DNA of 44,432 nt. Origin: a virus. The stretch covers positions 1-44,432 of IMG/VR virus record IMGVR_UViG_3300009152_000074; one strand, given 5' to 3'. The notes beneath the pieces are model-generated. The model was not told the origin of the DNA, searched no databases, and was given only the letters and a program-made list of their open reading frames with translations. The translations under genes and the position numbers were made by a program. Every line of letters begins with the position of its first letter. The first letter of the stretch is position 1. Shown in pieces: positions 25,301-30,766 of the stretch.

Positions 25301-27329
25301 TGATAACACAAATGTTTTTGTAAGCTCTTCATCTATCACTTCAACCGGAATAGCTGAACATATCACCACAGATGGTTCAATAGGTTCGGGTTTGGTGTCA
25401 TTGACGGGTACGGGTAGTTCTACATTAAATTCTGTTTCTTGGTATAGAATAGGCCTAGGTGATAACACAGTAGATACTATAGGAACGTCTGTAACAATTA
25501 ACCTACCTTTGTTAGATTCTGCCACGGTATCATTAGAAACGCCGGGTTGGGATAAAAACACTAGTAGAGGAGCCAAATATTTTATATCAGTAGAGACCAT
25601 CACTGGTCCTGTAAAAAAAAGCAATATAGAAGCATTACTAGTGCATGATGGGACAAACGCATATGTTACCTCGTACAACATAGTGAACACAGGAGCATCG
25701 GATATGGTCACAATTTCGAGTGATATAGCCGCAGGTAAAGTGAGATTATTAATGTCATCTAATGTGGGTGATTGTAGAGTTAGAGCTTATAGAATATTGC
25801 TGAGTGATGGAGACACTAATGATGGAAGTAATGTTGTTGGAAACACTGTAATCTCAAGCGGTGAAACCCAAATAGACACTTTTCAAATTTCTGATTATAT
25901 CGGAGCTCATTATATTGTGACAGCGTACAATGCAAGTGAAGGAGCAGCATCGATATCGGAAGTGACATTAGTGGCAAGTTCTTCACAAATATATACTAAC
26001 ACCGCACCGCACCTAAGCACCAAAGGATCAGATCAATTATCATTTAGTAGTTCAATATCTGGAAGTACAATATCGTTCAACGCAAGTTCAACATCAGGTT
26101 CAGGCACTGTTGTTAGTGTTTATAGATTTGGATTATTGCGTAATCCAGGAGGAACAATAATTGATCCCAGCAAGGTCAGAGTATACCTAAATGGTATTAA
26201 GAAAGATCGATTTAGTGATTACGCTGTTAATATTGATACGAAATCAATTATATTTAATGATGCACCAGCAAATTTGGATTTAATTGCTATATCCACACAG
26301 GTAGGAACGCATTACTTTGATAAAAATGATCAAATAGTTTTACAACCAGACAACATGACTCTAGATGGTATCACTCTTGCTGAAGGAGATATTATTACAG
26401 CAACAACATTTAATAATGCTGTGGGCATGAATCAACGCAGAGAAAAGTTTAAAGGTAACGACTCTGGAGAATATTATCTGTTTCAAACTCCGTTGAATAA
26501 CGATTATGTATTTGTTTGGGCAAATGGAGAAAATCTAGTACAGGGGTTTGATTGGATAATAACAGATAATAAGATCACAATCACGAGATTATTAACATCT
26601 AATGACAGAATTGATATAATGTATTTTGTTACCGAAGGTAACAATTTTTCTACTGGCTTTAGAATATTTAAAGACATGCTCAATAGAACATTCTATAAGA
26701 GAATCAGTCAAACAAACACAACAACACTGACAACAAATTTATCAATTGATGACAAAACAATCACAGTAACCGATGGCAGTGTGTTGAAATCTGTGGATGG
26801 TAGTACATTGTTACCAGGAGTAATCTTTATTGACAATGAAAGAATAGAATATCTTTATAAAGATGGTAATACACTATCTAATATCAGAAGAGGTACTCTA
26901 GGAACAGCAATTAAAAATCATATTTCTGGAGCATCAGTAGTTGATGCATCTGGTCAACAAACTGTTCCATATGCTGACACAATATATACTAAAAAACACA
27001 TTGCTGATGGATCAACCACAGCATTTATTTCATCACAATCGTTGAATTCTCCTCATGAGGTTGATGTTTTTGTGGGAGGAAGACGATTACCATATCTTAA
27101 TGAAGACAGCAGTGCCAATTACACAGTAAACACATGGGATGGTAGCTCAGCCAATATTATATTAAGCGAGCAACCTGCTGCTGGTACAGAAGTAAAAATT
27201 ATACAAAAACGTGGACAAATATGGTATAATAGGGGAGAAACAACTGCTGCTGATGGTAAAGGATTGGGTAAATCCAACACAGCACAGGCCAAATTCATAG
27301 CGGGAGAACCAACAAATGTACCTGAATAA
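13389..27329 (+). CDS. Giant multidomain virion structural protein (4646 residues) at the gp7 locus
   Basis: This single open frame encodes a protein of roughly 500 kDa, probably a peripheral baseplate or fibre-scaffold component. It lies where T4 has gene 7 (1032 residues). Domains in order: a conserved N-terminus (1-160); a cupredoxin-like domain (about 190-285) with His222, Cys275, His278 and Met281; Trp-rich conserved blocks (about 770-1290); a WxxxxxYxxGxxVxYxxxxY module near 1663-1707, like a carbohydrate-binding module; a seven-blade FG-GAP propeller (about 2094-2542); an IKPYHTKIREY block near 3145; a second small aromatic module near 3402; GDGST-type beta repeats (about 3520-3915 and after 4350); and a block containing IRRGTLGT near 4490. 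No frame break or internal start is needed. The role of each module is inferred. Confidence 0.85.
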   Translation: MVDKPLDSQSNYDVVTDEKGVTLRRSIAHLPAFYRTDVNERFLNTTLDQLIQPGSLIRLDGYVGRKDSYTRLSTDKYIESGIEDRDNYQLEPTVTYTDKDTSSINPEDQIKFTATYDDYINQIKFFGGNITNHDRLNKEKVYSWDPSIDFDKLINYREYYWMPEGPNPILIANNGTNTVSEIEVTHTGQSAYNFGIYPGLDNPSITLYRGNTYKFILDTQGHPFYIMTEPFKTGIAEDGSTSVIYSTGVSGNGTDKGTLTFTVPTSAPAVLYYQCGNHASMQGIFTIRTISETTKIDVEHEIIGTKNYTLKSGTKLSNGMKVRFEDNVASSTYARKEFYVEGVGASITLTDTANLIVTGSYTEESTEPYDGVPYADRPYSVSFYRPVTPDYITIKRDSIDGNAWSKYNRWFHKAVIEATAVANGYTPVLLETDRAKRPIIEFDSGLSLFNHGTTAKKSVALVDNVTKDVFSKMVNQTGYIVDGVPLRDGMRLLITADTDPLINNRIYVVNFVSVAGAEVTTLRLTEDSDALPLDGDAVSVELGAINQSKTFYYSTVERAWIEGQSKLDINQPPLFSLFDKNHKAFDDNDVYPNSTFTGSKLFEYKISSMAAKDPVLGLQIKYNTIKNVGDIVFTSDFATGSFEYNVNEQSYTKNFNTGHAHQILSKDNHVSRCGWIERKEESRQRVKRLFTVTRDELKLFPVDVFENSKSLSDLSVTVDVNHITQNLGTDYTLVDGLTYKYVKFAKDLNVNDLVELNCYSSAKKIASKGIYEIPENISVNPFNAQLSDFTYGQILNHLHDINEKNVEMVGDTPGSSNLRDIGNVRLEGGSIIQHGSALPQAIFLLIDQNANAIKSIEYCNNEYQRFKETFLVNTQGTAHEGLISDRVNEIIKNTSNNKNASFPFYYDDMIGHGEKLTVRNYTVQDPEELEYAIDSQFDTTVPSTRAVYVYLNDQILILGYDYIFNTESDGVTITKALNTGDKITIKDYENTAGSFVPPTPTKLGMYPKFKPEKIIDNTYRTPVEVIVGHDGSRTIAFGDYRDDLLLELEKRIYNNCKTVFNSELLSEDDIRPGVFRTSEYNNSEINSILSLDFYNWAGQNGIEYQNNTNYDENDYFTFNYSKNKNIINGETLPGYWRGIYKYFYDTDRPHTHPWEMLGHSEQPSWWIDTYGPAPYTSGNELLWNDLTAGYNTGLEETVNKYKRPGLLDYIPVDNSGNLKSPMAIGLIDQYQNLGINEKWKFGDQGPSETAWRRSSQYPFSIMKLLALTKPAKFFGYFLDNSRLKKNVAGNYINSETEVASTLKSTKYYLETTGGSTTGITAGYQPFIVNYLIKNGLDPAPFFYDKLKNLNVQLAYKLGGFTDKENLKVLTDSISPGSTAGSQFIPNENYKVLFRISNPVRDYDYSGVLVELNSNVTGDGSTLEGGYKVIGYNTIKPYFRVLNPVENKNAHSITIGNSSAIIYNDWSENETVVPYGAVFKTVQQVINFLIGYGKYLELQGFIFDKFSNEIKEINNWETSAKEFLYWTRQGWALGSAITLSPGAAGFVLATDNSVISKFQNSLGQYSVLDSAGRAIETQYISTKRVGNKFSIAVKNTEAGIYNISMNAVQKEQIILFDNITVFSDIIFELVTGFRQQRLKLVGWKTGDWNGDYYSPGFIFDEAKVDRWIANTDYQIGNTVEYANGFYVSKKNHNSGTEFDFEKWTKKKSKPSAQLIPNFDYKISQFNDFYNLETNNFDETQQKLAQHLTGYQSRSYLENLFLNDVSQYKFYQGFIREKGTQNAIDRLVKAKFYGENINLTVYPEWMIKVGEFGNLDGSKSIQLTLSDNNFTSNAQSIELLNDDNDTEDYTRSLSVTSDKFYSKPLEYTASTTFSRYDYTQQGYDRDFVQKYKTAGYVRITDAQHTAFDEKDLLNLNVNEINNKDLIWIAKKPNSDWDVQRITYTGLNLITIKPINNNTQVILGFNGVHNLIVNQYIAINNSQFPTLNIVYQITQIIDATSILVNFSNASTISRSFISTDASTITTYGNLYRFVSVRLSSLDTVNTVLPYNEYQAADAVNRLPGDKIFVDNAGANWKIYEKIDPYKTFRIGSPDTDNNQEFGYKTIARSDGRFVIISAPGSRGATSQGALYFFSRGENNPGVAFSLANTAVMSDSTTGTGRLGHSLSMSTDENFVVAGAPYANILTIDGSTRRNNSGLVKLFIWDSVTKAYNEFTTIKPADDSSSANINFGWSHAMAEPTIDSNKYTRQKYLLVGAPGYANDTGIVYLYTYTPVEDSTFAAWTQDNSVVSSQSGSNKRFGHRMAINDNGDILAVSSVSPDDAGMVEIFVRNSPSNDDSSVLGFSHVQTLKGVSADDSTLNTAFGESLSMSKDGATLIISAPGRDNLSQADAGAVYIYKWNADGSTNTYTLQQTIYSPETATNMQFGSTVHLNHDADRLVIGAEKFANSRTVKFDSGLTTFDLQDTQIVDLNIGSGGVFTATKYNDNFVLDGKLITSNVSANDDFGRSVFVINNSVFVGAPGDDTKFSDNSTRENDGMVAVFDLATPGSYSWNAVEEEETLIDDRQIDSAFIFDRAEQKIKSYIDYYDPIKGRILGIADREINYKTEWDPAVYNLGTEAVNVKPTMSWAEEHVGEVWWDLSKVRWIWYEQGNQEYKTKNWGKLFPGSEIDIYEWVETTLLPSEWNQLADTAVGLSQKVSGKPLYPDNTVFTLRQKYDSRSDGFINYYYYWVKNNVFLPNIAKSVVTRKNTTGYIANIINNPKAAGIRYFAVSGTNKLIAFNIKNDIINDNTVLNITYKDTIKEGDSHYVWKLIKEGDKDDAPNTQIEKKWWDSLIGSDEAGNEVPDIALPLNQKYGNKVRPRQSWYVDRFNALKEIIDYVNSVLAKNQLADNIRYDNLNSAEAEPNAISREWDDTVETYDDLTYIDTRDISGTTNILVKNDQTFSKGFWAIYNWNGAEWVRTKLQTYKTSAYYDRVDWYDESFDSNAIIEKQLNYQYELDALSLDNGKYVKVLTADTGGWKIFESTAEGFKNIATQNGTIQLKTSLYDYSIDNTGFDGQDAFDVNFFDSEPKLELRKILTAIRDDLFIGDLKVEYNNIFFIGLRKVLEQQKYVDWLIKTSFINVSNVLRELDQRKSYRVTTEDYVEEYINEIKPYHTKIREYKLGYTGLDTEDGIYTDFDLPAFYDGDTIRNVNISNDAAILSTYPYRFWRDNYKKYVDSITVIDGGSGYITAPTVTLVGGTIKTVGPFTVLGTSTQGASSGQYGYFYPLYTAKVDADLADSQAGGAGTSELFKFNEFSSVDFYMPTTGQNIAITDRPESYEIYTLSDVTQATARAVIKEGAVVRIVVLTAGTKYTSIPRVIITGGGANGNTPVNSARAYANLRNDIVRDISTTIKFDRVQSTATVLQWTSNTTYAYNDLIRHDNKLYKVIATYTSTETFDEGLTNLTRLRGDEPYITAAERTLGLYAPDAGMPGNELSQVMTGVDYGGVMVTGLAFDNGQGWDRSPWYDLPWDSFGLSRVKIFYGDGTTTSFTFDYAPQPTDVYTVYFTDISDSSVQYPAAMANVNRVRQRTQVLRGDGTTKTFTILGDDGNPTPANTVIELIPFDDDGVLTPTDDKTLDTLITGGLFKSALGVSPSDIIVEGDAFITPETSYAPEENLPGSIFDTVDIRVYTAPTSGVPFIIHKNYIGDASTTLFSIGQLAGTQSSVVVSLDGVTQTLNSEYTVDIQNKTITFASAPAVSSKISIKSFAISGSNYMVLDTFVGDGSTYSFATKSRETYQLDSSMSQLFVTVDGVPTTDYTYTVNNRDITISLHTGDGSTANPPAAGTSVQVASFNQPAGNGRAYSEIRSQQIVYDGSTDTYTLSYPPGSIEPYSSLTILEHQGKILRGPDNTYYLGDGSSNAFSFVDYAGSTEDDSTSTGYVDVKSGEKTGILNDPTAIDSWLQTEYDSAWYMAITRDEVSGELATAKYSLVHDNTNVFVSSSSITSTGIAEHITTDGSIGSGLVSLTGTGSSTLNSVSWYRIGLGDNTVDTIGTSVTINLPLLDSATVSLETPGWDKNTSRGAKYFISVETITGPVKKSNIEALLVHDGTNAYVTSYNIVNTGASDMVTISSDIAAGKVRLLMSSNVGDCRVRAYRILLSDGDTNDGSNVVGNTVISSGETQIDTFQISDYIGAHYIVTAYNASEGAASISEVTLVASSSQIYTNTAPHLSTKGSDQLSFSSSISGSTISFNASSTSGSGTVVSVYRFGLLRNPGGTIIDPSKVRVYLNGIKKDRFSDYAVNIDTKSIIFNDAPANLDLIAISTQVGTHYFDKNDQIVLQPDNMTLDGITLAEGDIITATTFNNAVGMNQRREKFKGNDSGEYYLFQTPLNNDYVFVWANGENLVQGFDWIITDNKITITRLLTSNDRIDIMYFVTEGNNFSTGFRIFKDMLNRTFYKRISQTNTTTLTTNLSIDDKTITVTDGSVLKSVDGSTLLPGVIFIDNERIEYLYKDGNTLSNIRRGTLGTAIKNHISGASVVDASGQQTVPYADTIYTKKHIADGSTTAFISSQSLNSPHEVDVFVGGRRLPYLNEDSSANYTVNTWDGSSANIILSEQPAAGTEVKIIQKRGQIWYNRGETTAADGKGLGKSNTAQAKFIAGEPTNVPE
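13969..14260 (+). other. Cupredoxin-like domain with complete type-1 copper ligand set inside the giant protein
   Basis: The encoded segment has the GHPFYI strand that supplies the first ligand (His222), and the C-terminal loop YYQCGNHASMQG that supplies Cys275, His278 and Met281. The C-x2-H-x2-M spacing matches amicyanin-type blue copper proteins. The hydrophobic strand LTFTVP and the APAVLYYQC strand order are also typical of the cupredoxin fold. Copper binding is inferred from the ligands. Confidence 0.72.
19672..21015 (+). other. FG-GAP-type seven-bladed beta-propeller domain inside the giant protein
   Basis: Seven successive repeats begin with FG or LG (FGYKTIA, LGHSLSM, FGWSHAM, FGHRMAI, FGESLSM, FGSTVHL, FGRSVFV). 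Most continue to a VxxGAP-like or ISAPG-like turn and a GxVxxF/Y strand. This is the integrin-alpha-type FG-GAP pattern, and seven blades close one propeller. Such domains usually bind proteins or glycans. Confidence 0.75.
23940..25130 (+). repeat. GDGST-type repeats in the C-terminal part of the giant protein
   Basis: Units beginning GDG(S/T)T or close variants occur near 23954, 24106, 24445, 24668, 24825 and 25069, with a further copy near 27003. Fuller units continue with a VDGV turn and an ITFASAP-like strand. At DNA level GGAGATGGATCCACA is repeated near 24667 and 24824. This pattern is common in phage fibre and baseplate proteins. Confidence 0.7.
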
Positions 27330-27342
27330 ATATAACGAAATG
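27302..27342 (+). promoter_or_regulatory. Alternative start region with AATAAATA element and ribosome-binding sequence
   Basis: Two in-frame ATGs compete. The one at 27316 has GGGAGA at 27302-27307, 8 bases upstream, and overlaps the giant gene. The one at 27340 has no such sequence, but it follows a late-promoter-like AATAAATA at 27325-27332 whose predicted start would be about 2 bases before it. Both may be used: the first on read-through mRNA, the second on a near-leaderless late mRNA. Confidence 0.5.
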
Positions 27343-28005
27343 ACAGAGCATGCTAAACAAGAATTAACCAATGAAAAACAAATGAAAGAATCCAAACCAA
27401 AAGATAATTCAGGAATTAAAGTAGAAGGTCATATTAAAATATGGGATCCGACCACCGGTGAAGTAATAGTGGACAAAAGAAATGCTATTCATTATGAAAA
27501 CATGAGTATAGCACTTGCTAATAGTTTGGCACATAAGACCACAGGATTCGTTCATGAGATGGCATTTGGAAATGGTGGAACTACTGTCGATCCTACAGGA
27601 ATTATAACATATCTAACTCCTAACACATCAGGTAGCAATGCTACTCTATACAATCAAACATATTATAAAGTAGTAGACAATAATTCATCATCTAACAAAG
27701 ATACCACAAGAAATAAAATGGAAGTGAGACATACTACAGGAAACAAATATACAGACATCATTGTAACTTGTACATTGGACTACGGTGAACCGGCTGGACA
27801 GTCAGCATTTGATAATACAACAGATTTTAATGACACTTATGTGTTTGATGAACTAGGATTAAAATCTTGGGAAGGCACAGAAAATGGAAGCACTAATAAA
27901 TTATTGACACACGTAATATTTCACCCTGTACAAAAAAGTTTGAATAGATTAATACAGATAGATTATACGTTGAGGATACAATCATTAACAACATTTACGG
28001 AATAA
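27316..28005 (+). CDS. Conserved virion structural protein of marine T4-like phages
   Basis: This 229-residue protein follows the giant gene and is probably part of the baseplate or a fibre base. The first 35 residues are charged and helical. They are followed by a beta-rich body with IWDPTTGEVIVDKRN, an AFGNGGT loop and a C-terminal DELGLKS segment leading into paired strands ending in YTLRIQ. I recognise this as a type common beside baseplate genes of marine myoviruses, but I know of no established function. The start at 27316 overlaps the giant gene by 14 bases and has a ribosome-binding sequence; 27340 is an alternative. The next gene begins 5 bases after the stop. Confidence 0.6.
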   Translation: MYLNKYNEMTEHAKQELTNEKQMKESKPKDNSGIKVEGHIKIWDPTTGEVIVDKRNAIHYENMSIALANSLAHKTTGFVHEMAFGNGGTTVDPTGIITYLTPNTSGSNATLYNQTYYKVVDNNSSSNKDTTRNKMEVRHTTGNKYTDIIVTCTLDYGEPAGQSAFDNTTDFNDTYVFDELGLKSWEGTENGSTNKLLTHVIFHPVQKSLNRLIQIDYTLRIQSLTTFTE

Positions 28006-28010
28006 TTTAG

Positions 28011-29234
28011 ATGCCTTATACAGTAAATAAAACAGACTCAACAGAATCACCCAATCAATACACAGTACAAGATTCTGTTTTAAATACTCAAACAAATATT
28101 TCTTTAATAGGAAAAGGATATGCCGGTTATGGAGAAATTGTAGCAGAAAATTTCTTACATCTTTTAGAAAATTTTAGCAATTCAAATGCACCGAGTAAAC
28201 CTATCAAAGGACAGTTATGGTATGATTCTAGCACACAAAAATTAAAAATATTTACAGGTACCTCATTTCAACCAGTAGGAGGAGCAAACTATCAAAATAC
28301 TGCTCCGGTTGGATTAAATGCTGGAGATTTATGGGTTAATTCTACAACTCAACAACTATATTTTAATAATGGTACTGACGATGTTTTAGTTGGTCCAGCA
28401 GCAACTACAGACAGTGGTTTTAGTTTTGATACAATTCTTTCATCAATTGATCAATTAAAAAATATAACCTATTTAAAAAATAACAATGTGCTTATAGCAA
28501 TTATCAGCGAAGAACAATTTATTCCTAAAATTTCTATTCCTGGATTTCCTACAATTAAAAAAGGAATAACCCTTACAGAAGATATAGTAGGAGTAGCATT
28601 TGCTGGTACAGCATCAAGTGCCAGCAGTTTAGCTGGTGTAGATCCCGACAATTTTTATTTAAAAACAGGTGGAAACCTTACAGGAAAAGTTAATATTAAA
28701 AATGATGAAGGACTACAGATAGGTGCTGATGATGATTTTAGAATTACAGTTGAATCAAACGGCAATGTTTCTATAATTAACAATACCAATAATGCAGATA
28801 TCACTTTTACAATTAAAGACGGTGGTGCAGTAACCACAGTAATGACCATTGATGGAGCCACTTCGAGAATAGGTATTGGCACAATTACTCCTTCTTCAAC
28901 ACTAGATGTTAGTGGCACAGTGAATGCCACAGCTTTTACAGGACCAATAACAGGAGCAGTTACAACCACAGGCATTGAAGTTAATGATGGCGGAACTATA
29001 GCATTTAATGGAACTATCGATGACAGTAATTCAACTGTTCTAACAGTAGCCGAACCCACAGGAACCAACACAATCACTCTGCCTGATCGATCAGGGTCAG
29101 TGGTTACTACCGGTGATACCAACGGTAATGCTTCGATCAGTGGTAACATGTTCAAAAGCAAAATTACTTTAAGTATTTTAGATTCAAGCGGTGCAACGCT
29201 AACCACAATGTATGCTCCAGGCTCTAACACTTAA
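28011..29234 (+). CDS. Tail fibre-like protein, paralogue 1 of 3
   Basis: This 407-residue protein shares its first 130 residues with the proteins at 34626 and 38663. The shared elements are a VNKTDST start, a GKGYAGYGE segment, a KGQLWYDSST segment and a VGLNAGDLWVNS segment. This domain probably attaches the protein to the virion. The middle (about 215-300) has a LQIGADDDFRITV stretch and a TIDGATSRIGIGT turn, both typical of beta-helical fibre shafts. The C-terminal region differs from the other two and ends in a short Ser/Thr-rich segment, so it is the likely specificity part. It follows the structural protein by 5 bases and is presumably read from the same late transcript. Whether it forms a whole fibre or only a tip is unknown. 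Confidence 0.65.
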   Translation: MPYTVNKTDSTESPNQYTVQDSVLNTQTNISLIGKGYAGYGEIVAENFLHLLENFSNSNAPSKPIKGQLWYDSSTQKLKIFTGTSFQPVGGANYQNTAPVGLNAGDLWVNSTTQQLYFNNGTDDVLVGPAATTDSGFSFDTILSSIDQLKNITYLKNNNVLIAIISEEQFIPKISIPGFPTIKKGITLTEDIVGVAFAGTASSASSLAGVDPDNFYLKTGGNLTGKVNIKNDEGLQIGADDDFRITVESNGNVSIINNTNNADITFTIKDGGAVTTVMTIDGATSRIGIGTITPSSTLDVSGTVNATAFTGPITGAVTTTGIEVNDGGTIAFNGTIDDSNSTVLTVAEPTGTNTITLPDRSGSVVTTGDTNGNASISGNMFKSKITLSILDSSGATLTTMYAPGSNT

Positions 29235-29247
29235 TATTTTATTAACA

Positions 29248-29276
29248 TTGACAATGTCTTATTATTTGTTTACTAT
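29248..29276 (+). promoter_or_regulatory. Sigma-70-like promoter TTGACA-N17-TACTAT
   Basis: A perfect -35 box TTGACA (29248-29253) is followed, 17 bases later, by TACTAT (29271-29276), a 4/6 match to -10. The overlapping TATAGT at 29274 is a better hexamer but with 20-base spacing. It lies in the 62-base gap before the gene at 29297. The predicted mRNA would start near 29283. Confidence 0.5.
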
Positions 29277-29286
29277 AGTTTACAGC

Positions 29287-29290
29287 AGGA
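29287..29290 (+). promoter_or_regulatory. Ribosome-binding site AGGA
   Basis: AGGA lies 6 bases before the ATG at 29297. It is one of the few clear Shine-Dalgarno sequences among the structural genes here and supports that start. Confidence 0.6.
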
Positions 29291-29296
29291 ATTTTT

Positions 29297-30274
29297 ATGG
29301 CAGTTAGAACACCCCTATATCATGATGATACATCATCTGCTTCTACGCCTATTTTAAAACAGATGTCCGCAGGTCAAATTACTGCAGTCAAAAATGCTTT
29401 TAAACAATTGTATTTTCAATCTCCATCCGTGAGATTAAATGTTATTCCTTCCGGTGGTGGTAATATGAGATTGCCTGACAATAGTGCAATGACAAATACT
29501 AGATTGGTAGCGGGTGCTTATTCTACCGATCCCACTACTTTTCCAAACGAAGAAACAACACAGGAACCGCAAATACAAACAGTAGAGTATGATAGATTAA
29601 ATCAAACAATTGAATCAGTGACTCAGCCAACCAATGCTAGTAATATTGAATATCCAATCTATTACTACACTGATGGTGCTTCACAACCGATATTAAAATC
29701 AATGACTCTGCAGGATATGTACGATACTTTTGCAGAAGCTGTTGTTACAAATGATCTTTCTGTGGGAGGTGCTGTATATACAGTGTCAACCAGTACAACA
29801 GAAGCAGGATATACAGAAGTTAGTGGCGACGAAACTCCATTTTTTTTAGACACTAGAGCTAACCCTGCAGGCTATAACGCAGCTGAAATTCCAGAAACCG
29901 AAGACTCCACAACCACACAAGAAATACAAAATTATTATCTACACAAAAAAAATTATGTTACACCTGCTTATCAAGCACCGGCTAGATTAACATCAACAGG
30001 AAATATTATTACTCCAAGCACAGAAACTTGGAACACTGTGTTTCAATCGATTATACGTTATATGGCAGCTAATGTAGAAGGATATAGATTACGTTATTCC
30101 ATCAATGGTAGTGGCTCTACCTGTGGCACTGCGATGACAGACACTCGATTGGAAGGCGGCGCTGGTGTTTATCAAACGCTTGGAGCAGGTGGTGATGATT
30201 ATAGAGCCCAAGAATTTCCAGATGGATCCAGCACAATTATAAGCACATACGAATTAAAAGTTAATCAAATATAA
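29297..30274 (+). CDS. Uncharacterised virion structural protein
   Basis: I do not recognise a named family for this 325-residue protein. It is soluble, rich in Thr, Ser, Asn and Tyr, with no membrane segment. The first 40 residues include an amphipathic helix (ITAVKNAFKQLYF) followed by a short SPSVRLNV strand, which looks like an assembly or attachment segment. The rest is predicted beta-rich, with a Gly-rich end (TRLEGGAGVYQTLGAGGDD). Location between fibre-like genes and composition suggest a virion or fibre component. It has its own AGGA site and a possible sigma-70 promoter, so it may also be expressed separately from its neighbours. The next gene begins 3 bases downstream. Confidence 0.5.
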   Translation: MAVRTPLYHDDTSSASTPILKQMSAGQITAVKNAFKQLYFQSPSVRLNVIPSGGGNMRLPDNSAMTNTRLVAGAYSTDPTTFPNEETTQEPQIQTVEYDRLNQTIESVTQPTNASNIEYPIYYYTDGASQPILKSMTLQDMYDTFAEAVVTNDLSVGGAVYTVSTSTTEAGYTEVSGDETPFFLDTRANPAGYNAAEIPETEDSTTTQEIQNYYLHKKNYVTPAYQAPARLTSTGNIITPSTETWNTVFQSIIRYMAANVEGYRLRYSINGSGSTCGTAMTDTRLEGGAGVYQTLGAGGDDYRAQEFPDGSSTIISTYELKVNQI

Positions 30275-30277
30275 TTA

Positions 30278-30766
30278 ATGATTTTAGACAACGGTAGATT
30301 TACTCATGCTGTGTATGCCAGTAGCAAACAGAATTTAATTTTTGCTACATGGTACAGCGAAAATACTAAGAAGCACAAAGAGATTGCAATTAAAACAGAT
30401 CTCGATAACAAACTTTATAAAAAATTATTAGAAACTTTTACTCCTGACGAAATTTATCAAATGACAGACCAAAAAAGAAAATTAAACAGTCAAACGTTTG
30501 AGATTTATGTGAAGGATATTGCTTTAAAATACGGATTAGTTTATGATCCCCTGATACATAATCCACAAGAAAAGTTAACAGTTGATAATCTGTTTAATCC
30601 ACTTGCAGGAGATGTAGGTACAGATTTATTGTTTAATTTAAAATTAAAAATATTTGATCTCCCGGAAGTAACACAATCTAACAATACTGAATTGAAGAAA
30701 AAACTTCGCGAAGCAAAAACTCCTCTAGAATCTCTGTATATAGCAGGTAAATTTTTATACGAATAG
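30278..30766 (+). CDS. Hypothetical protein, 162 residues
   Basis: No family is recognised. The protein is mixed alpha/beta, highly charged and Lys-rich, without signal peptide or membrane segment. It starts with a strand pair (FTHAVYAS and NLIFATWYSEN), continues with a helical EIAIKTDLDNKLYKKLLETF segment and ends with a C-terminal helix ESLYIAGKFLYE. Unlike its upstream neighbour it does not look like a structural beta protein, so a small regulatory or assembly role is possible. Its last 12 bases overlap the 3' end of the minus-strand glycosyltransferase gene, so the two convergent transcripts meet without an intervening terminator. Confidence 0.55.
   Translation: MILDNGRFTHAVYASSKQNLIFATWYSENTKKHKEIAIKTDLDNKLYKKLLETFTPDEIYQMTDQKRKLNSQTFEIYVKDIALKYGLVYDPLIHNPQEKLTVDNLFNPLAGDVGTDLLFNLKLKIFDLPEVTQSNNTELKKKLREAKTPLESLYIAGKFLYE

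Noticed and set aside
13389-27329. Giant ORF as an assembly artefact or fusion of several genes
   Set aside because: The frame has no stop or composition break over 13.9 kb, and recognisable domains continue in the same frame from start to end.
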